From Desarmillaria ectypa (taxonomy: Eukaryota > Basidiomycota > Agaricomycetes > Agaricales > Physalacriaceae): DNA of 64,000 bases. The notes under the pieces were generated by a model, which did no database searches, was not told the origin of the DNA, and was given only the letters and a program-made list of their open reading frames with translations. The DNA lies in NCBI GenBank assembly GCA_030407005.1, contig JAUDYN010000011.1, positions 1,540,501-1,604,500 on the forward strand, read 5' to 3'. A program made the translations under genes and the position numbers. This document shows positions 22,747-35,175 of the stretch, piece after piece (positions within the stretch are counted from its first letter, which is position 1; each line of letters opens with the position of its first letter).

Positions 22747-24111
22747 ATGATTCAAGAAATCAGATGTTGATTTAATCCATAGTTTAAATGATCTTGGGGT
22801 CGTAGTTGTGTAGTGGTACTGTCAACGTTTCATAGTTCATGAGAAGAGTGTCTATTACCCTGCTCTCCAAATTGAGGACTGATTTTTGTCTGTTGCTCAG
22901 TCAACACAATTAGGAATTTGGGGTTCATATTTTCCTGGGCACAAATATGGGCTTCAGTTCCTTTGCTGGTTTCAGTTTCAGCGACAGAATCTGCAAAGCA
23001 GCTAGATAATCTCTTCAGGAAGGTAGGACTGTGATAATCTGTAGTTCGATCCCAACGCTGGAGTTGTAATCACCTTCCGCCCGTCCATAGTTAGATTTAT
23101 TGTGTATGGTTCGCTCTGAATGTGATGGGAAGAGGAAAATCTGATAGCAATGTTAATGTTAGTCGATACTTCCTGCACACATTTGGATGCGTAAGCGATC
23201 TTGGTCAAACGACTCGGACGTTCACCACTGGCTCATTGACACGTGAACAATACTCTTAGATCCTGTAAGCGCATGTCCGAGCAATATCACATATATTACA
23301 GAAACAGCAAACGCCATTCCCAGTCCAGATGATGCTGAAAGCCATGGCTACGTCATTTCTTGATTTCTGTTTACCTATGCCTTTGGACTGCCTACGTATG
23401 CGCCGTTTCTGCTTTTTCTCTACATTTTCTAGGATTTCTAACATGCTTTCGTGTCTTTGACCTACCTTGCTTTGGAAATATACGCAGATTCGTACTCAGT
23501 TCTCGGGTTGAAGACCCCTCGTGTGGCAGAACCTTTACACTTTCAATCTTGCTTTCCTTCACTGACTACGCCACCCTGGTCATCGATTACTTAACATTTT
23601 ATTTTTTTAAGTTCTGTTGCTGGATCCGAGCTCCTACCCTTCAACTAGATTCCGAGGATTTCATGCATTTGGCAGTGTAGTTCCGCGGGAGAAATCTTGA
23701 GGTCTTCATCTTTGGCTTTAGGCTCTGACTTACCTGCTAGATCTCTGACGGTTCCGCCGAACAACGTCTGAAAAAAATGCAGCCTCAATGGTCACCAACC
23801 CACCTTTTTTGACAGTACAGCTGTCGAATTGTCAGACATGAGCTGTACAATCTCCGTATGCATATTGGAATCGTACCAACGGACCGAAAGGCCCGATCCT
23901 GTGACGGCTAGTATGGTCGAAAATGCATAAAGGGATCTGCGCCGGCTTCTTGACGTGTCTGGTAATTACTTGATTTGGACCGATTCTTCATGAAGTACCT
24001 GCAAAAGAAATGTCTAAAAAGTCTTCTATATCTAGAGTGACGTGCAATAGCGCCTGTTAGCACGACAAGAGCGATCGGGTCGTTTCTTTCATCCGTACGA
24101 CCACCATCGCC
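22747..24111. other. Intergenic region
   Basis: Nearly 1.4 kb with only short unrelated frames (for example 23360-23680 plus). No domain, RNA gene or repeat was recognised. Confidence 0.4.
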
Positions 24112-27100
24112 ATGACCTTCGCCATCCTGCGTGAGCTGCATGCAATCATCGGCACTGCGCTCGACGACATCGAACGCGTTTACAAGGAGGCTAGTACCCA
24201 TGGAGAAGGCTTGTCGACACCTGGGAGATCTCCAGCACCGGACTCGGTACTGTCACCGACGACGACGGCGACGAAACAAAAGTGTTCATCTTTCGCCCTT
24301 GATCATGGCTACGCGTCGCCGCCGCCTTCGCCATCTATTGCAACAGCTACAGGGCACCCATTTCCTCATCACCGTTCCTGTACGCCTTCGCTACCGACCC
24401 TCGATTTTCCTGCCTTGGATCTGCCTTGCGATCCAGCCTCGCCTTCTGAAGTCTTGACGTCTCATCCTACAGTTATGCAAGCAATCAATAAAATCGTTGC
24501 TGCTGCTGGGCAAATGACTGCGACAATCCAGACACCTTTTTTGTCGCTGTGCGACGCTTCGATGGTAGTGAGTACATCTTTCCTCCATCCGTTTTCCCCA
24601 TCCTCTCGCCCTTTCCTTCAGTCTTGTGCCAGCTTCTTCGTCCTGGCAGCTGTCAATGCTCGTCAGGTCCGATTGTCCCTGTGCCTATCGTGGCTGATGC
24701 TCGTGTTCCACGGTTGTTGTCGGCAGGTGCTGACACTTGGTCTCTAGTATCATTTACCGGCATGTCTGAGGATAATGGAAGCATCGAATACGGTAGAGAT
24801 CCTCAGAGAAGCTGGGCCTAATGGCTTACACGTTAAGATGATCGCCGAGAAGAATGGCGTCGAGAAGGGTAAATTAGGTATGACCTTGCGGCTTCTTTTT
24901 GTAACACGGACCCCATTTCTCTGCCTCACCTTCAGCTCACATTTTGCGTCTCCTCGCAACACATCATATCCTCCGCGAAGTTGCTCCTGATGTGTTTGCT
25001 AACAACCGGATTTCGTCTTTGGTGGATACAGGCAAATCAACGCAAGAAGTCATGTCAAGGTGCGGTCACAGTGTTATTCGCTTGTAGCGCCCTTGCTAAA
25101 TCCCGCGATAGTCCTGAAGCAAAATTTCGTGACACAAACGGGATTGCGGCATTTGTTGGGCTAAGGTAGATGACAAGTCTCTTCTTTAAGCTTGCTTCAA
25201 GGCTCAATCCTTTCTTAGCACCGACGAATTATTCAAGTCTTCTGCGTACATCACCGAAGCTTATCTTTATTCTTCCGACGCCCACAAAAACAGCAATGAA
25301 CCAACGCACGCGCCTTTCAATTTTGCTTTTGGATGCGAAGGAGTTGGATTTTTTGGATGGCTCGAGGGCGAAGGAATCAAAGGCGGTCACGTCAACGGGC
25401 CTGAGCGTGAATCAGGAATGTTGCCAGGATCGGAGGATGCGGCAATGGTCGAGAACCGCCGGGTTATTAAACCTTCAAACGTGAATTCGCTATTGAATTC
25501 GAATCGGTACCGACTAGAAAGGTTTGGGGCAGCGATGACTGGGACTGATTCTTGGGAGGTCCCTGGAGCAGTATTAAACGGTGCGCCCATCTTTGCTTTG
25601 TATTAACGGGCAACTGATCTGCGGTTCTGTAGGGTTCGATTGGCATGCTCTGCCCCGAGGGAGCGTCGTGGTAGACGTCGGCGGCGGTATTGGCTCCACC
25701 AGCATGTTCCTCGCACACGCATTCTCGCATCCCATCGACGAGGATAACATCGGGTTGAAGTTCATCATCCAAGATCGACCAGTTGTCGTTGAAATGGGGG
25801 AGCAGCAATGGAGAAGCAAGTGTCCTGAACTCCTGGATCCGGATATCGCCCAATTTCAAGGTACAGTCCGGATTCCTTTCATCTTAACGCACTGAAAAAT
25901 CCCATATATGCTATCAGTTCACGACTTCTTCACGCCTCAGCCCATAAAAAATGCTGCCGTGTACTTTCTACGGGTTATCCTGCATGACTGGCCCGACTCA
26001 TTTGCTCAGCGCATTTTACTGCGTCTCCGGGAAACGGCGGCTGATGATACGAAGCTTGTGATCGCAGATTTTGTCCTTCCATTGGCTTGCGAGGATGATT
26101 TCAGTTCCAAGGGGGACAGTGGTGTCATGGGTGCAGAGACCACATTAGCACCTGCCCCTCTGTTACCCAACTTGGGCAAAGCTAGTGCGCATGCTTATTG
26201 GATGGATCTTACAGTTCGTCGATTTCTCTGGATTATAATGCAATACACTCAGTTTAGCCTTCATATCAGATGCAGTCCGTGTTCAATGGGCAAGAGCGTA
26301 CTCTTCGCGAGATCGTATCGCTTGCAGCTTCAGCTGGGTGGAAGGTGACAAAATTAACGAAGGCTCCTGGATCTCTTTTTGGACACATCATTGCCGTTCC
26401 AACGTCTATTCCGATTCAGCAGAGAGCGCGCGCAGGTAGTGGATCTGCCTTCCTCGACGCAAGGAAATTGGACCTCGGGCGCGGATCCTCTATACAGAAC
26501 ATTACAGATGTCGGAGCCGGGGAAAGAGAGGTCATGGAACGAGCCAGCTCCAGATGTGGAACCCCAACTTTCGGCTCACGCACGGAATTGCCGTCGTTTG
26601 AGGAAGCCAGGGCGCGTTTCGGTGGTGGGTTCATACGAGGATTGGGTCGACGCGTTGGGTTCGGTGGGTCAAACAAATCTACACAACTCAAGCAAGCGCC
26701 GAATTTGATAGGGCCAAGCACATTGAAGAAGAAAAAACCTTCACCATTATCTCTAGTACCGTCGTCTCCTTCTCCCGTCCCAAAGTCGCCGCGCCATGTC
26801 CAGTCCACATCTCCGGTGACAGGGCGACCTGCTTATTCTCAGCCGCATCCACCGGCTCCGGCTATAGGCACTCGACTTCCGCCACCCCCTTCACCAATGT
26901 CTCCCCGTCATCCTCGTTTATCGTTGAGCCATCGTTCTTCCTTTGCACACCTCTCGCAAACAGGACAAGTTGCTCCTCCTACCATGATTCCCATACGTAA
27001 CACATACGATTCAAACACTCCTTCTGCACGATCTTCTCCGATACCTCCATCTGTGACGCGTCAAACGCCGTCTTCACCTGTCGTCCCTCGGTCTCTTTCA

Positions 27101-27580
27101 CATCATGCGTCACATGCCCAACTTTCTCCCTCTCCGCCATCACGTCAGTCCCATCCGTCGCCTATCGCCACACGCAAGCCTCTGGCCCGAAGAGCCTCTC
27201 TCGCGCAGTTATTCATACCCACGTCAACTTCAACGTCTCCGGTACCTCCTTTACCTACAAGGCCCAGTCTCTCATCACCGAACGTGCCACGTTCGACGGT
27301 CAAGCAGGCCTCGAATGCACACTTAAGCAGCGCCGTACCTAGGAAACGGTCTGAGACGATTCTAGGGCTGCCTTTTGGTGCCTACGGTGGACCTACTCAT
27401 GCAAGAACTCGTAGTCGCAGCTCCAGCATCTTACGTGGCCTGCAGATTCCCGGAGCGGGAAGACGGATCAAGTTTGGAGAATCCCAAGCTAACGACTCTG
27501 CTGGAGCACCTGGGAACTCTACGTCTGTATTGGAAGCGGCCGCAATGATCGATTCTCAAGGACCTGAATATTCTCCTTAA
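24112..27580 (+). CDS. SAM-dependent O-methyltransferase with long disordered C-terminal tail
   Basis: Class I plant/fungal-type O-methyltransferase (COMT-like) methylating an unknown hydroxylated small molecule. Exon 1 (24112-24564) encodes an N-terminal helix and a Ser/Pro linker. From 24748 comes the winged-helix dimerisation domain (YHLPACLRIMEASNTVEILR ... NGVEKGKLAHILRLLATHHI). The SAM motif I is VVVDVGGGIGSTSMFLAHAF, followed by FIIQDRPVVVEMGEQQW. The catalytic base is the His of YFLRVILHDWPDSFAQRILL, then TKLVIADFVLPLA and MQSVFNGQERTLREIVSLAA with GSLFGHIIAVPT at the domain end. Seven or eight GT-AG introns restore frame. Oddly, the last exon runs on for about 390 Ser/Pro-rich residues, some Arg/Lys-rich, with repeated SPxxPR(H/S)-like patterns to the TAA at 27578-27580. 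Family is secure; the tail has no recognised domain. Confidence 0.88.
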
Positions 27581-28747
27581 CTTATTATTATTTGGTTTTG
27601 TTCTGGGATGTTGTCATTGTTCGTCTTCGTTTTCAGCATCTACGGATTCTATGGATACGGAATATTGCAATTTCTTTTTTCTATTTCGACTCTCATGCAA
27701 TACCCTGGATTTCGCTTTCGTTTGTCGTCGCTTCTGAATGTGTTGTTATCTCACTCCTTGAAACTTGCTCTGTAGAGCCAGGAATCTTATTTGATTAATT
27801 TTGACTTCATGACCGATGGCATCTAGAGGTGCTCAGGATGGGCTTACCCTCCGTCTCACAAAGGATATGACGGGTTATCTTCTGAAAAGGTTTTTGTAGA
27901 TTTCAGCGTGAACTCCCTTCAGGATCAACAGGCTATACTTTAGCCCCACAATTTTTCAAGGGAACCGGTAATTTTTACTTCCGTAGTGCGGTGCTATCGC
28001 TAGAAACCTTGTGGATCGGATAGCTGATAAAATCATGGGACTATCGCCTTCCTAATAATGATATAGTATAGTATCATGATAAGTGCTTAGCATCACCTCG
28101 GACATAACAGTATCACTTTGGGTGGGTTGGGGCTGGCAACAGCCATGTTATCTTGTAGATTCCTGAGTGTACTGGTGCCCGACTCCGACGCGCAGCATAA
28201 AAGCTCAGATCACTGGAATAGCATTGAATTCAGTCTTCTGTATTTCTCAAGGTAAAAAAAAGCTCTTCAATGATGATACTCTGGAACTCGAAAGAAATGC
28301 TCCTGTAAATTGGAGTAATGAATCGGGTGCCATTTCATCTGGCAGTCGTGGGACTGCTTGCCTTCTCTCCATAAATTTTCACATACAATCAGTTTCCAGC
28401 TCCTCCCGTAAGTAGGTCATTCTTTTTCCTCGTCAAGATATTAATTTAGTGCGCGCCGAGTACGCTGCAACTTGAGGGGCGATTGAGCACATGATGCATG
28501 ATGAAAAATTAAAATTGGAATTGAAATTTGTCTTCGAACGTCCATCTCGTTTCCCAGTCTCACTAGATAGCAACTGGCACGTACACGCAAACTCGTCCAG
28601 CATTCGTATCCTTTATGCTTACAGAGTCATCCAGCCTATTTTCGAAAAGAGCAGGCAAAGGATTCCTGTGACACCTGCGAGTATGGGAACGTCTCCTCCG
28701 TTCATGAACCGTTAATGATGACACCAGTCGCAGAGTCAACATGGCCC
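27581..28747. other. Intergenic region
   Basis: AT-rich in parts, with only short frames. No gene, repeat copy or RNA was recognised. Confidence 0.4.
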
Positions 28748-29859
28748 ATGTATATCTTCGACAAATTTCTGTCAAGGCCTTTACCTCCGTCACCCCTCAA
28801 CAACCTCCCGAACGAACTTCTGCTTCTCATTTTCCAAGACCTCGATCCTTCCAGCCTCATTAGCGTCTCCTGCTTGTGACGGCGAATTAACGCTGTAGCC
28901 CTAACATACCTCCTATTTCCTGGGATGGACTACATTGACGCCCTGGCTCAGCTTCGCGCCATCAGTCTTAGTTTCGGCCGCTCTAGTGATCTGTCGTTCA
29001 ACAGCATTGCTGGTGTTCGGCTCTCGTTCTCCATGAAGCACCCCATAGAGTATTTCTCCTTCTAATTCTCTACCGCGGACTGTATTAGAGAAATGGAGCA
29101 GGTTGAAAGGCTTTTCTAAGCTGGGAGGGTCATGGAGTTCGTCGATTTTCAGCTCCCCCGAGGGTCACCGTTCTTCCCAGATGTAGACCGCCTTCGACTG
29201 GACGTGATGTAGATAGCCCGGTAGTCGAGCGCCTTTTCTGGCACCTACATCGTACGAAGTGCTGCTCATTTGGGACGTACGATGTTCTTCCGGTCGAATA
29301 CGACGATGGAGCTAGATTTGGCGGTCCAGTCGTCAGCACGCTCGAATTCATTACCATCTTTCGTTCCCCGTCCCTGCTCACCGACTTTTTCTGCGAGTGG
29401 ACCGTCAGTATGATGAATTCATCTCCTTTGAGAGACGTCGCATTGAAGGATGTCGACACCGAACAGCTGCTGCCCTTACTCTCCTTGCCCTCCCTCCAAA
29501 AACTCGACATACGGTGCCTCGATCTCCCACTGAGTGACATCACACCCTTCCTCGCACGTCGCCCCATGATTGAAAGCCTAACGCTCTGTGTTTTGTTCGA
29601 CGATACATCTCTCGCTTCTAATTCTCTCCCCCAGTTGACATACTTTAGTTCGACGGCCGAGTGTCTATCCCAGCTGCTCTCTTCCCCCGGATCCATGCCT
29701 CAACTTCAAACCGTGACCTGCGACGTCTCAACTTCATCCATGCCTCCATCACCCTTACCTACAGACGCCATACAGACACTCTTCCAAAACATTGCCCTCC
29801 ATAGCACCATTACCGCTCTCGACGTGCTCCTCTCGGATTTGAATGCATCGGAAGAATAG
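28748..29859 (+). pseudogene. F-box protein pseudogene
   Basis: The frame from ATG 28748 starts MYIFDKFLSRPLPPSPL and runs into an F-box: NNLPNELLLLIFQDLDPSSL then ISVSCL, immediately broken by TGA at 28877-28879, with the F-box continuing in the same frame as RRINAVALTYLLF. Further in-frame stops follow (TAA near 29064 and 29116). A later open stretch (29410-29859) reads LEU-rich repeat-like: LLPLLSLPSLQKLDIRCLDL and ARRPMIESLTLCVLFDD. The pattern is that of an F-box/LRR-type substrate adaptor of SCF ubiquitin ligases, degraded by several stops. F-box families expand and decay rapidly in Agaricomycetes. An intact F-box gene lies at 59021-60208, but the two are not close copies. Confidence 0.7.
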
Positions 29860-30458
29860 CTGAACGTAAATCCGAGATCTGAGCACTTTCTTACAGCGGT
29901 CAACAACTTGTATGTCACTCTGTCGATGAATGTGAGAGAGGAGAGTGCGGTGAGGCAGCGGATTATAGAGTCAATCATGCTATTTTCAAAGTTGAAGACT
30001 GACATTGTTTGGATGGCAGTGCGAAGAGTTTGCCAGTAGTGTAAAAGCGGCCTATCCTCGTCTTCAGAGGTTCTTTTCGGGCCTTACGGATATCTCACGA
30101 TCTATCTATCACTTAGGATCCAGCTTGGTCGATGTCCAATTTTACACGCGAGCTGAGACGTGAGTTTCGGAACTGAGTGGAGGATGCAGAGAATCCCTAT
30201 GGGCCATCTAGTGAGACGCGTCAGACAGATTCAGAATACGGAGGCGACGCCACAAGCGCGTTATGTACGTATGTTTGCAATCGGCGACATTTTGGCCTGT
30301 TGTCCCATTCTTGCGACAGCGGCACAACAACATGATATGTCGTCTTGGTACATCTCGTATATGATAGCGGCGATATCACTTGTTGAGTCAGGGACATGGT
30401 ATTGACTTGCACAACGCAAAAGAGAGAGGAGGAAGGAAGGAAGAACAACCAACGGACA

Positions 30459-31627
30459 GGCCAGCCTTGTATGTATTCAGAATCAATCTCCGTTCAGCAT
30501 GCCCCTATTTGTCCCTTGACCCCTGTCTCTGATGGCGGACGTCAAGTTTTACCTCAAGCCTTGGCCAATCTTCCCTGCGTATGGTCATTCCAATTATCTG
30601 CCATTCAAGTGGCCCTGTGATTGTGAGTACAGACCATTCTTTGCTGATCATGGAAGAATACCTTCCTATGCTACAGAAGTATACACTGTACACTCTCCTG
30701 CTCTGGCTGTCTTGCTCCATGCTCTTCAATGAACTTATACCTAGTCATGACACCGAGGTTCCTGATCCCAACAGAGTAGCCTCTTCTACGTGGCCTGACC
30801 TTCTCAAATTGGTGATGACCATGGTACACTTGTCATTTCATTTTTGCATAGAGTGTGAGATTCATACTGTTGAACTCTCCAAAGGTGACCAAGCGCCAGC
30901 CTGCCCACCACCACATATGCATGTGCTACTGTTTTCTCCCAAATGGTTCAGTGCAGTGGACTCTATTCTGTATTGGGGTGATGCTGAGTTGCATGGCAAC
31001 GAGTTTCAAGATACCAAATTGTATACAGAGAAGTTTTTTCCAGGAGATGCATCAGTTGATACATCCAATTGCTCCTGTTCTTCTACCCTCTGGTAACAGT
31101 CAGTAATCATACAGCATCATAGTTACTTGTTTTCCCTGACCTTTCTTTAATCAACCAAAAACCTGGTTTGTTTGATTTTGTCACTAGTAAGGCACTGATG
31201 GCTGCTTCCACTCTTGTATCTGCATTCACCATCAAGATGTCAGTTGACAAAAATGAGCCTCCACTTCTTTCTCCATCCTCTAGCAATTACTCATCAGCCA
31301 GGGACTCTATATTTTTGCATGCCAGTGATCTCAATGACAATGATAAAGCCAACTTGTACCATTCATTCAGGGTGCATCTTGTCATCCTGTATCTATCATT
31401 TGTACTCCCACTATCTATGGGCACACCATGAAGAATGGTCTATACTTGCAGTCAAAGAGCCATTTAAATGGCATCTAATTAGTATGATCACACACAGAAG
31501 AGACTGGTTGAAGCTTGAGGCAGTGGTGAGGTAAATCTTGATATCTGTCATGAGAGATAGGGGGTCAAAGGATAGATAGGGGCATACTGAGTAGAGATTG
31601 AATCTGAAATATATATAAGGCTGACCC
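30459..31627. repeat. Inverted-repeat element, arms about 200 bp
   Basis: The segment 30459-30655 matches the reverse complement of about 31430-31627 over roughly 200 bp; for instance CAGCATGCCCCTATTTGTCC against CAGTATGCCCCTATCTATCC, then the TTTGACCCC/CTTGACCCC and ATTTACCTC blocks. Between the arms lie about 770 bp of mixed composition with an open frame (30581-31096). The right arm is more CpG-depleted than the left. A third, diverged copy is at 58297-58690. It marks the left edge of the transposon island. Confidence 0.6.
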
Positions 31628-33454
31628 TCTCAGATCTTCTTCACCTATGTCTCTCTTCCTTCTTTCTCCCTCATTTGCAAGCTAATTCTATGTCTGCAAC
31701 CCAACAAGTAACATTGCCATTATATAATTCAAGCCCTGGAAACTGACTTTCATCTCTGGGTTCTAAAAGAAACTTAAACCAAATTTTATGGATGATAAAA
31801 GTTTGTATATTCTATTTTATCATGTTTAATAGTTATTCACTGTATATACAGTCACAAATTTTCTTTGATAAACCCTGGCTAGTATATCCCATTAGATGGC
31901 CAGCACAATTGGGCTTGACTGACCAGTCTAATATGGAATCCAACTTATTGTCTCTTGCTACTGCCATGCTTGCTGACACTGCTACCATGGATGATGAATC
32001 TATCACATCCACCTCACCTATGATGCAGTCTGAGTCCATGCCAGAATCTAGCCTATCAATGTCAGCTGTTGCCTCCAAAACTGGACCTCTATCATTTGAT
32101 ATACTATAGCAGCTTCCTCTTCATCTATATCTCCTACACTAGCTACCACACATCTGACATTAACTACACCATCCTCTACACCTGTAACATTAGCTGCACC
32201 TTCAGCATCTTCTATGGTGGTCACTATACCTATGGAATCAATTCTGTTTCATTTGTGAAATTATATGATAAGCATGTCATATCTTTGTATGACTTCTTTG
32301 GCTTATCTGTACTTGGTTGAGCTGCCTTCCACCACAAACTACAATCAGAGTCTGTATTAGAATCTCAGATACTATTTTGAAGATCTATCTGCCAGTTCTT
32401 TTTGTACAAAAGTGAAGATATAGACTCAATAAAGATATTTGCATAAGCTGATTTCACAAAGTGTGAGTTCAACTAAAAAATTATTCTAAAAATTTAAGTA
32501 TCCCCTAAAAGTCATAGGAAAAACTTTAAAGATAGTGCAATCAACTTCTTTTTAAATTCAGCATCTGATAACATCTAAATCATTAAATCTCATCAAACTG
32601 GTTATTATGCAGATCTTCAAAGCTATAGAGCATATAAAACTGTACTCTGAAATCAACTTTTCTAAGTTATCCAATCATCTTGAGTTCAACTAACTGAGAA
32701 GAAAGTGTAGCCAGGGAATGGTGTTGGAATTTAGTAGTTAAGCTGAGATGATGGCAATCTAGTATCATGCTGAACTTGCTGATTAAGGGAGAAGTATTAG
32801 AAAAGTTATAAAAGATTCTAGTAAAATAGTATTTAGTATATAAGTAGGTACAGTAGTGTATATCTGCATATGTTTACAGAGCTCAGCCAAACACAATACT
32901 ATTAGTGTAACACTATGCATGTATGAACCAAAAATGAACTAATTGCCTGTTTTACAATAAATGAACCTCTCATGCAGTGAGAAAGCTCTGAGTGAATTGC
33001 ATCATGTATGAGTTTCTGAGTGGGAATAAAATGTAGTTACATAGTATAGCATTCATTTTCACATGAAATTTTCCTATTTTATTTGGCATAGCTAATATGG
33101 CTCTCTCTTCAATCTTTTTTTTTTACTTTCTTGAATACATCTGTCTAGTTTGCTTTTCACTTTCACTCCATCTTTTCTATAAACTGTTAGTGACTGACTT
33201 AATAAATAAGATCAAACATCTAGGCTGCTTCATGTTCAGGCAGTCATCTATAGTATCATTACTAATCTGCCATAAGTCAGATAACTAAGATCTTAGTATA
33301 TGAAGAAGGAGTAATTTGAAGAAGTCAAGAGATACTCAAGATGAGTATAGGATTAAAATTTAGTCTGAAGCTGGGGCTTAAGGCTACAGCTTCATCTACT
33401 TATATATCAAAATATTATATACTAATAATAAGTACTGTGAGTCAGAGTCTAATG
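31628..33454. other. AT-rich, CpG-depleted transposon-derived sequence
   Basis: Almost no CG dinucleotides occur and no gene is recognisable. The stretch probably consists of old transposon remnants. A short open frame at about 31900-32109 (Met/Ser-rich) may be a decayed gag-like piece, but that is a guess. Confidence 0.4.
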
Positions 33455-35175
33455 CATTGATACACTATCTATATATTCACATCTAGATTTTGTGATTTTG
33501 TAATAATACTATTGCATATCTATCCTATACTAGTGATACATAAAGGACTATAGCTGAGACTTTGAGCTGATAGTTAAAATAGTAGGCAACTAGTAAAGCC
33601 AGGACTTAGATGCAACACTACTAGTGGGTCAAATTTACTAGTTGGCCAGACTAGTAACTTGAATGCTAGCAGAACTCTATGAAATATAGCCACTAGCAAA
33701 TGAAGAACACTATTAGCACACCAAACAAGGAGCAGAGTATACAGATTCTGTGAAGTTATATCACTAGCAAACCAGACTGAGTATAAACACCTAAGTTAGA
33801 ATAATTAATCATATAGCAATCTTAAAATAGGACTCAGAAATAAATTAGAAATGGATTAACCTTAAGCTCAGATCTGACTATTGTGATATAGATCTCTTAT
33901 GATCAATACTAGTGTAGCTAGGCTGCACTCTTGATCATGATTAGATAGCTGTTATAGGCACAAATACCTGGCAATTTATATAACTATGTCAGTAAGGAGT
34001 GCAGTTGGGCAAAAAAAGTACAACAAGACTGATTGTAAAGTCTCTAGACCAACTATTTAATTAAAAAAAACAGACTAGACTGACTATTGCATGATTATTC
34101 ACTATTATTCATGATTAGCTAAGAAATCCTTACCAATATACCCTATATCTAGATGATACTTGTAGTTTCTATACCTTTTTTAGTAGTATATAAGTAGTAG
34201 GATGAGTGTTCATGCAGATTATGCAAGCTATTCCTGCAGTTGAGCCCTCACTAGTAGTAGCTAATGTCTCTAATTAAAGGCTTTTATGCTTAACCTTGAT
34301 GAAGTAGTGAATAGTTGCTAAGTTATCTATAGTATTGAGTAAATTAAAGTTTCTTAGAGTTCATTGTTGCATCCTGCAAAGGTCTAGAGTATTTTGAAGT
34401 TAGTTTAAGCAAAGTTCTCAAAGTTTATAATATTATTCTTAGGCTAAGAGAGCCACTAGTTTGAAGCAGTTCCAGTTAGAGTGAGTGTAGTAGCTCAAAT
34501 CTGTTATGATTTCTCCTATTTTTGCTTATCTTATCTTATCTTATCTAGATGCTAATCTTATCATATCTAATCTCAGCACCTATCATGCATCATAGACTGA
34601 CCCAGCTATTGTACTATAGCTTACGATGGTCACTCTACTATATTATTGTTTCTCTTGTTTCACACATGGACACTTGTCTTACTTAGATATTATTAGAATC
34701 TGTACTTTAGTATATAAGTAGTGTAGCTCTCACTATATATTCTCCAGCTTTAAGTTTAATTTATATCAAACTTTCTTGTTGACTCTTTCTCTCACCTAAA
34801 GCTAGTCTTTAGTCTTGACTCTTAGTTGACAACATTTTAAGACTTATTGGGTGACTGTACAAACATGATACAGTCTAGTATTTACCTTTGTTGTTCAATG
34901 GAATTTGGGTCTAACAAAATCAAGTCACTCTTTATTCAATTGTGTCTTACCAACCCTGCTAGTGCAAGCAGTACTTTGTATAACTCACTAGTAATGAGTA
35001 AATATCTTTAAAACAGCCTTACTTGATTATTAAAGTCTGCAGAGTGTTTCTATTATACTTGAAATACCTGAATTTAATATATTAGTATTTAAGTGTAGAG
35101 TACTAAGAGGTTTAGTGTGATTGGTGTTTATTGCCATTCACTAATTCTTTTGTCACTCACTGTTACTAAGCACAT
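33455..35175 (-). repeat. 1.3 kb repeat copy A, interrupted by a solo LTR
   Basis: The reverse complement of this segment aligns along its length with 38221-39560 (copy B). Anchors include the sequence around 33910-33945 (GCACTCTTGATCATGATTAG) against 39095-39115, and 35130-35175 against 38221-38265. It carries the conserved TATATAAG at about 34190. Copy A is far more CpG-poor than copy B, so it is older or more heavily mutated. A 415 bp LTR is inserted at 34502. It looks like a non-coding LTR-type repeat with TG...CA ends in one orientation. Confidence 0.75.
34502..34916 (+). mobile_element. Solo LTR with 5-bp target site duplication AAATC
   Basis: The 415 bp segment starts TGTTATGATTTCTCC and ends GGGTCTAACA, and is flanked on both sides by AAATC (34497-34501 and 34917-34921). 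The uninterrupted copy B has CTCAAACCAAGTCAC at the same place, which gives the empty site. Ends and length resemble the gypsy LTRs at 38108 and 47474, so this is a related family. A TATATAAG lies at about 34711. Confidence 0.85.
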
